Below are positions 6,845 through 11,262 of a stretch of DNA of 11,262 bases, one piece after another (positions within the stretch are counted from its first letter, which is position 1; each line of letters opens with the position of its first letter). The DNA lies in assembly GCA_001430745.1 (NCBI GenBank), contig KQ481961.1, positions 43,740 to 55,001 of the forward strand. Direction: 5' to 3'. This DNA comes from Auxenochlorella pyrenoidosa. Lineage: Eukaryota; Chlorophyta; Trebouxiophyceae; Chlorellales; Chlorellaceae. Below the pieces are notes generated by a model. It saw only the letters and a program-made list of their open reading frames with translations. It was not told where the DNA came from and made no database searches. Both the position numbers and the translations under genes were made by a program.

Positions 6845-9029
6845 ATGCCGCCCCGTCAGCGCACGCGCCAGAGGGGTGCCGCCAGCGCTCCCCTGCCGCG
6901 CAGCACCAACATTCTAGACCTGCCCAATGACCTGCTGGTGCGCTGCCTGGCGCCCCTGACGCAGCAGGAGCGGTGAGCACAGCAGAGGCACTGCAGCCCA
7001 TCTGGTGCGTGTTGCAACGAGCCTGTGCCCCTGTGCTTCCCTTCGCTCGCCGCCTGCCAGCCAGCCTGCAACCTTGTCTCCATGGCAAGGCGAGCACCCA
7101 GCTAGTAAGGGCATAGCTTCCACTCCTGTCCCCCCAACCCACCACCGTCCCCCCGCCCCAACGCCCAAAAACCTGCAGCTCCCAGACTGCCGCTCGGGTG
7201 TGCAAGCGCTTCCACCAGGCCAGCCTGTCACCAGCGCTGCTGCACACGCTGGCCATCACAGACTCATCCCGGTCACGATATGGAGGCAGCATACGCCGCC
7301 GCCTGAGAAGCCTGCTGGACTTCCTGTCCGGCCCTCACGCTGTGCACGTGCGCTGCCTGCACCTGGGCACGGCCGGCAGCGAGCTGCGCCACAAGTATGC
7401 AGACAGCAGGACAGAAACGGTAGCGCTGCAGGCGGCCTGCCTGGCAGCATGCTCAAGCCTGGCTCTTGAGGAGCTGCAAGTTTGTTCCTGCATCGACCAG
7501 CCGAGCCTTGGCTACCTGTCCAGCCTCACCAGCCTCCGCCGGCTGCTGCTGTCTGCGTGGGACACCGGCGATGAGGACAGTGAGGACGTGGACAGTGAGG
7601 GTGAGGACATTGAGGGCCAGGACCTCACTGAGGAGCTGGAGCTGCCGCCGCTGCCAACAGGTAGGTGGGCTTCATTTGCAGACCTGCTCGTGACTTGCTT
7701 GTTCTCTGCTGCTGCCGTTTGTAGGCGGGGCGGCCTAGCGGTTCCATGTTCCTGACTGCTCGCGGTAGCACCGCCCTGCTGCATTTCTGTGCTCTGTGCA
7801 TGCTGCGCCATGCTGCGCCGAGCGATCGACTGTGAGGGTTTGTAGGCGGCCAGTTGCCCAGCACCTGTTGGCATCCGATCCCGAATGCTGGTTGACAGCC
7901 TGCCTGCCACGCTTGCCTGCCCACCCATGCAGGCATCAGCCGGCTGACTGCTTTGGAGGAGCTGGAGCTCAAGAGCCCCAGGGTGCGCTGCCAGGGGCCA
8001 AGACTGGCCCCCGCCCTCACCCGCCTGCGTATTGACGACTTTAACACTGCCCAGCTGCCGCACCAGGTGAGAACCACCAGGGGTTGCCGGGAAGGAGGCC
8101 CTTCTTGGTCCGTGCCTACAAGCGACAGAAGGCAGCTGGATTGACTGCCATGGAGGAAAGCAGGTGTCCGCGCAGACTACTTCGCTAACCAAGCATGGCT
8201 CGGTGTGTGACGACAGCGCCTAATCATGTTGAATGGACTTAAAGCCTCTCTCGCCTGCCTTGTTCCCCCGCAGCTCACCAGCCTAGGTGCATTGGTGGAG
8301 CTTCAGCTGCGTTGCTATCCGCTGTCCGAAGACAGCCTGGCGCAGCTTGCCAGCCTTCGCTCGCTGCGCCGGCTGGCATTGGAGAGCAGTGGCCAAGTGC
8401 CTTCCAGCCTGTCGCAGCTGACACAGCTAGAGGTGCTTTTTGTCGAGGGCATTTACGCTGAGGTTGGCGATGCTGCGGTGGAAGCAGCACTGCCGGCCCT
8501 GCAGCAGCTCACCACGCTCTCCCTCGCATATTCGAAACTGCCTGAGCAGCTGCCGCGCAGCCTGGCCTCGCTGCTGCGGCTGAAGCACCTGAGCGTGCAT
8601 TCCACTTACAGCCGATCCAGAATCCCGGCCCCCAAGCCGCTGCCTGCGGGCCCCTGGGCGTCCTCCCTGCGGGCGCTGGGCGCACCGTTATGCGTGCTGT
8701 GTTCAAGCACCGAGGTGCTCAGCAGCGCCAGCCAGCTCAAGCATCTGGCCTGTTTAGGGCCACCTGTGCCCTTTGACGGCCCTGTGGATGCCACCGGCCG
8801 CTCGCGCGCCCTCTTTGGCTTTCTGGCTTCGCATCCGCCGCTGCGCTGCTTCAGCACCGAGTCTTTTTCGGACCAGTCCTTTTTTTCGCGCGAGTTTGTG
8901 GCCGCCATGTGCCGCCTGCACCGCCTTCGCCCCAGCCTGATGTGGCGGCACGCCAAGTATGGCTCATTCTCCAAGCACATCCTGCAGGACTTGGCCATGC
9001 AGACAGATCCTAGTGACGTTTGCCTCTGA
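6845..9029 (+). CDS. F-box / leucine-rich repeat protein, 4 exons, 499 aa
   Basis: Probable substrate-recognition subunit of an SCF-type E3 ubiquitin ligase: the F-box would bind Skp1 and the LRRs the target. Exons: 6845-6972, 7179-7660, 7933-8066, 8274-9029, total 1500 nt ending in TGA; every junction is canonical GT-AG and in phase. The N-terminus is basic (RQRTRQR, 4-10). The F-box (about 23-60) reads ILDLPNDLLVRCL, then ERSQTAARVCKRFHQ across the first intron. LRR-like segments fill the rest, for example LEELQVCS, LTSLRRLLLSAW, LTALEELELKS, LGALVELQLRCY, LRSLRRLALES, LTQLEVLFVEG, LQQLTTLSLAY and LLRLKHLSVHS. Residues 171-197 form an acidic insert (DTGDEDSEDVDSEGEDIEG). Few prolines and no NxLxGxIP motif, so these repeats are of an intracellular type, unlike the secreted LRR protein at 674-3097. 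The C-terminus after about 400 has no motif I recognise. No TGTAA was seen downstream. Confidence 0.88.
7561..7638 (+). repeat. Acidic Asp/Glu/Ser-rich low-complexity coding segment
   Basis: Within F-box gene exon 2, imperfectly repeated GAGGACAGTGAGG-like units encode an acidic run (residues 171-197) placed between two LRR segments, ending just before the exon 2 donor at 7661. It is probably a solvent-exposed loop or linker; its DSE/EDSED context resembles casein kinase 2 sites. Confidence 0.6.
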
Positions 9030-9640
9030 CCCCGACGTCTTTGGCCTGCCATCTGCCTGCACCAACTGTCATGCGCTCCTGCGCTTGGCCCCCCGTGCTG
9101 CTAAGGCATAGCAGGGGGCGGCAGCTGGCTAGCACCCATGCTCATGAAATTCATCCGCAGAAATGTCCTACACCATGAGAAGTCGTGCATGTGACGAACG
9201 ATTTTGATATGAAGCCGCCTAACACACAGGAAGCACATGAAAAGACAGTTGCAGACTCTGTCAAAGTCCAGAGGACGGGCAGCATGCAGAGTGCCTGCTC
9301 GTCTCCCGTCGACTCATGAAGGCTGCCCCCCGCAATCGGCATTCGATTTCCAGGGACCCTGTCCTGCCTGGCTGTTCCACTGCCTGCCGGCACAGTCTGT
9401 ACTCTAGTCATGGTTACAGCACGGTGAAGCAAGGAGCAACCAGGAAGGCAGCCGCACGAAAGCAACAATGATTCTGCGTGACTGGATCGCAACACGTGTA
9501 CACCCACAGCGCAAGCGCGGTCGGCGCCTGCAGCCGCAGCATGCGTCGCGCGTCTCGCTGGCGCCATTGCCCCACGGGTGGAGCCCCAGCGCGGCTGATC
9601 TTCATCCGCAAGTGCTGCAGCAGCAGCCCCTGCCTTGCGC
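9030..9640. other. Convergent intergenic region between the F-box and CobW genes
   Basis: This stretch holds the 3' ends of two converging genes. It is less GC-rich than the coding parts (for example around 9140-9260). TTACA at 9414-9418 gives a minus-strand TGTAA suited to the CobW gene. No matching signal is visible on the plus strand for the F-box gene. No further gene is evident. Confidence 0.5.
9414..9418 (-). terminator. TGTAA polyadenylation signal of the CobW gene
   Basis: TTACA on the plus strand reads TGTAA on the minus strand, about 223 bases downstream of the TGA stop of the CobW-family gene (9641-9643). It is the only such motif in the convergent gap. Confidence 0.55.
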
Positions 9641-11262
9641 TCAGGCAGCCGCCTCCTGCTGCTGGCCGGGGGCGCGCGGGTGCGGCGGGTCGGGCTGCTT
9701 GGCATAGTTGGCCCGGTACTGCTCCATCTCTGCAGGAATGACAGCAAAAAGTCGGTCAGTGAGACTTGCTGACAGCTGCATAGCGTGCATGCAGAGGAAA
9801 TGTGGCTGCAATGCCTGTCTTGGCCATGCACCCGCGCTACATGTGGGCAAGGCGCGGCGCAGGACAACGCAGGTGAAGGGTAGCACAGCAGCTGAGACAC
9901 CCAACCAACCGCACGCCCCCGAATCGGCTCCCTGCCCAGGCAGCACGGGCAGCAGCCCCACCGTCGCCGGTTTCAGGTGTGTGTGCACCTGGCCAGCACC
10001 ACAGCTGCACTGCACCCAGCTGCACTGCACCCAGGGACCTCCCCTGCCCTCCCGCTCCCCAACTGCCGCACCTGCATCCGTGAGCAACGCGGAGTCCAGC
10101 TGCCGCTCGATGGCTTCGCGGTCCATGGCGGCGCCGATGAACACAATCTCCTGCTTGGCAGCAGGCAGCGGGCGAAGCGGCGGGGTCAGGACGGGCAGGC
10201 AGTCCACCACACCCTGCATGCACTCGGCTGCGCCAGCCGGCGCTGCCAAGGCCGCAGAAGCCCCACATGCCGTCCACTCTGCCTCCTCTTCCTTGCAGAG
10301 AGAGGCCCGAACGTCACCTGATGTTCCTGCAGCTGTGGTGTGTGCATGCTTTCATTCTTGACTGCTGCACACCCCCGCCACGTGTAGTGGCGCAGCCTGT
10401 GCAACCCCCTTAACTCGTGCCAACCGCTCCCTGCCCAGCAGCAGTGAGCAGAGAAACCCCCAAGCCAGGCCCAGACCTCACCTGCCGCCTGTCGCCGTAT
10501 TCGCCGACAAAGTCCCCCAGGATGACGCCGCGCTGCGCCTGCTCGGAGGGCCAGTCGCCCTCGGGGACCGCCACCCACCTGCAGCGCAGGTGCGGCGGAA
10601 AGCAACGAGAATTCGTGCTGAAATCAGCAGGCGCAAGAGGATGGCGTGGGATTCATGCAGCAACAAGAGCACAGCAGGAAGAACTCAAGGTTGGGTGCGA
10701 CAGCCGAAAGGAGCAGCAGGGGCAACTAGTCGGCCCGGGAGGGGCGAGGTCGGTTCAGCCCCTTTGGAGGTGCTAAAGCTGCTGCTTGGCTTGGCTGGTC
10801 ATGGCGAGAGCGATGTGATGAAGAGTGCAGAGGCGTGCTGCTGGAAAGCAATACCGCCGCACGAATTGCGGCCGGCTGGAAACCAGCGGCAGCGGGCCGG
10901 CATCCCCCCAGCGTCCCACCGACCGCCCCTTGCCGCGCATCTGCTGGGAGCCGCCCCGCCACATGCAACAGCCAACAGGTCGTGGTGCACAGCGAGCAGA
11001 GCATGGTGGATCCAAGCCAAGACAGGGGCCAGTGCAGCGTGAGCGGAGCATGGCGGGTCCCAAGCCAAGCCAGGGGCAGTGCAGCGCGAGCAGAGCATGG
11101 CGGGTCCCAAGCCAGGCCGGGGCGGCACCCACCAGTCGCCCTCGTCGCGGATCTCAAAGTGCTGCCCGGCGTGGGACCAGTAGAAGGCGGTGGTGTGGGA
11201 GTTGGCAATCCACATGAAGCCCTTGGAGCGCAGCACCGACTTGATGGGGGAGGCGCCTGGGA
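9641..11262 (-). CDS. CobW/COG0523-family GTP-binding protein, C-terminal part (partial, runs off right edge)
   Basis: COG0523 proteins are G3E GTPases that act as metal chaperones or insertases (zinc ZNG1-type, cobalt CobW, and others). Visible minus-strand exons: 11262-11133, 10578-10482, 10150-10072, 9729-9641 (395 nt, about 130 residues, ending in TGA). Phases match at all three joints. The joined protein is a typical CobW_C domain: SVLRSKGFMWIAN, then SHAGQHFEIRDEGDWW, then WPSEQAQRG, EYGDRRQ joined to EIVFIG, MDREAIERQLDSALLTDAEM. It ends in a Pro/Gln/Ala-rich tail (PPHPRAPGQQQEAAA). The GTPase half (P-loop and the CxCC metal motif) would lie beyond base 11262, so the subfamily and metal cannot be told from here. 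Its introns (554, 331 and 342 nt) are longer than those of the neighbouring genes. Confidence 0.88.
10003..10032. repeat. Perfect 15-bp tandem duplication in a CobW-gene intron
   Basis: AGCTGCACTGCACCC is present twice in tandem (10003-10017, 10018-10032), inside the intron between the last two exons of the CobW gene. Confidence 0.8.
10985..11123. repeat. 47-bp minisatellite, about 2.9 copies, in a CobW-gene intron
   Basis: Units begin with GTGCA at 10985, 11032 and 11079, an exact 47-base spacing. All share the core GAGC(A/G)GAGCATGG and a CAAGCCA(A/G) block. Copies 2 and 3 are closer to each other than to copy 1, and copy 3 fades about 10 bases from the exon boundary at 11133. The unit length is not a multiple of three and the array sits in the longest intron of the window (10579-11132). 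Confidence 0.85.

Noticed and set aside
10985..11123. Regularly spaced repeats considered as a CRISPR array.
   Set aside because: The units are contiguous diverged tandem copies with no unique spacers, in a eukaryotic intron, and no cas gene is near.
10773..11236. Minus-strand frame with repeated Trp/Leu/Pro words, looking like a repeat protein.
   Set aside because: The repetition comes from the 47-bp intronic array; the unit is not a multiple of three, so the frame shifts from copy to copy.

Overview
This window looks like nuclear DNA of a green alga, most likely a Chlorella-like trebouxiophyte. It is GC-rich, and its genes are cut into many small exons separated by introns of mostly 130-340 bases with GTGAG/GTGCG-type donors and CAG acceptors. 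Two genes carry the green-algal poly(A) signal TGTAA downstream of their stop codons. The protein families also fit: a secreted LRR protein, a secreted Cys-rich/ShKT-like/fasciclin/PAN-like protein, an F-box LRR protein and a CobW-type GTPase. Long uninterrupted frames on the opposite strands are GC-driven shadows, not genes. I see no prokaryotic operon, CRISPR array, transposase or RNA gene.

Layout: (1) 1-673, mostly non-coding; the first ~80 bases may be the tail of another gene, and the rest holds the 3' flank of the LRR gene. (2) 674-3097, minus strand, a 9-exon gene for a secreted leucine-rich repeat protein of about 287 residues. (3) 3098-3265, a 168-bp gap that must carry both start regions of a divergent pair. 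(4) 3266-6375, plus strand, a 9-exon gene for a secreted multidomain protein: signal peptide, Cys-rich segment, ShKT-like module, one FAS1 domain and a PAN/Apple-like Cys module. A TGTAA signal follows at 6483. (5) 6376-6844, intergenic. (6) 6845-9029, plus strand, a 4-exon gene for a 499-residue F-box/LRR protein whose splice phases all close. (7) 9030-9640, convergent intergenic region with a minus-strand TGTAA at 9414-9418. (8) 9641-11262, minus strand, the last four exons of a CobW/COG0523-family GTPase gene that runs off the right edge; one intron contains a 47-bp tandem repeat.

The two divergent genes both encode secreted proteins with adhesion or interaction modules, so they may act together at the cell surface or wall; this is inference. 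The F-box protein (substrate choice for SCF ubiquitin ligases) and the CobW protein (metal delivery) have no obvious link to them. The points most worth a second look are in the FAS1 gene: an exon-end/splice-donor duplication with a GC donor in the copy, and a phase conflict that coincides with an in-frame stop and two intronic TGTAA signals, suggesting a short isoform without the PAN-like module. Exon models come from reading splice sites and phases by eye and have not been tested against transcripts.
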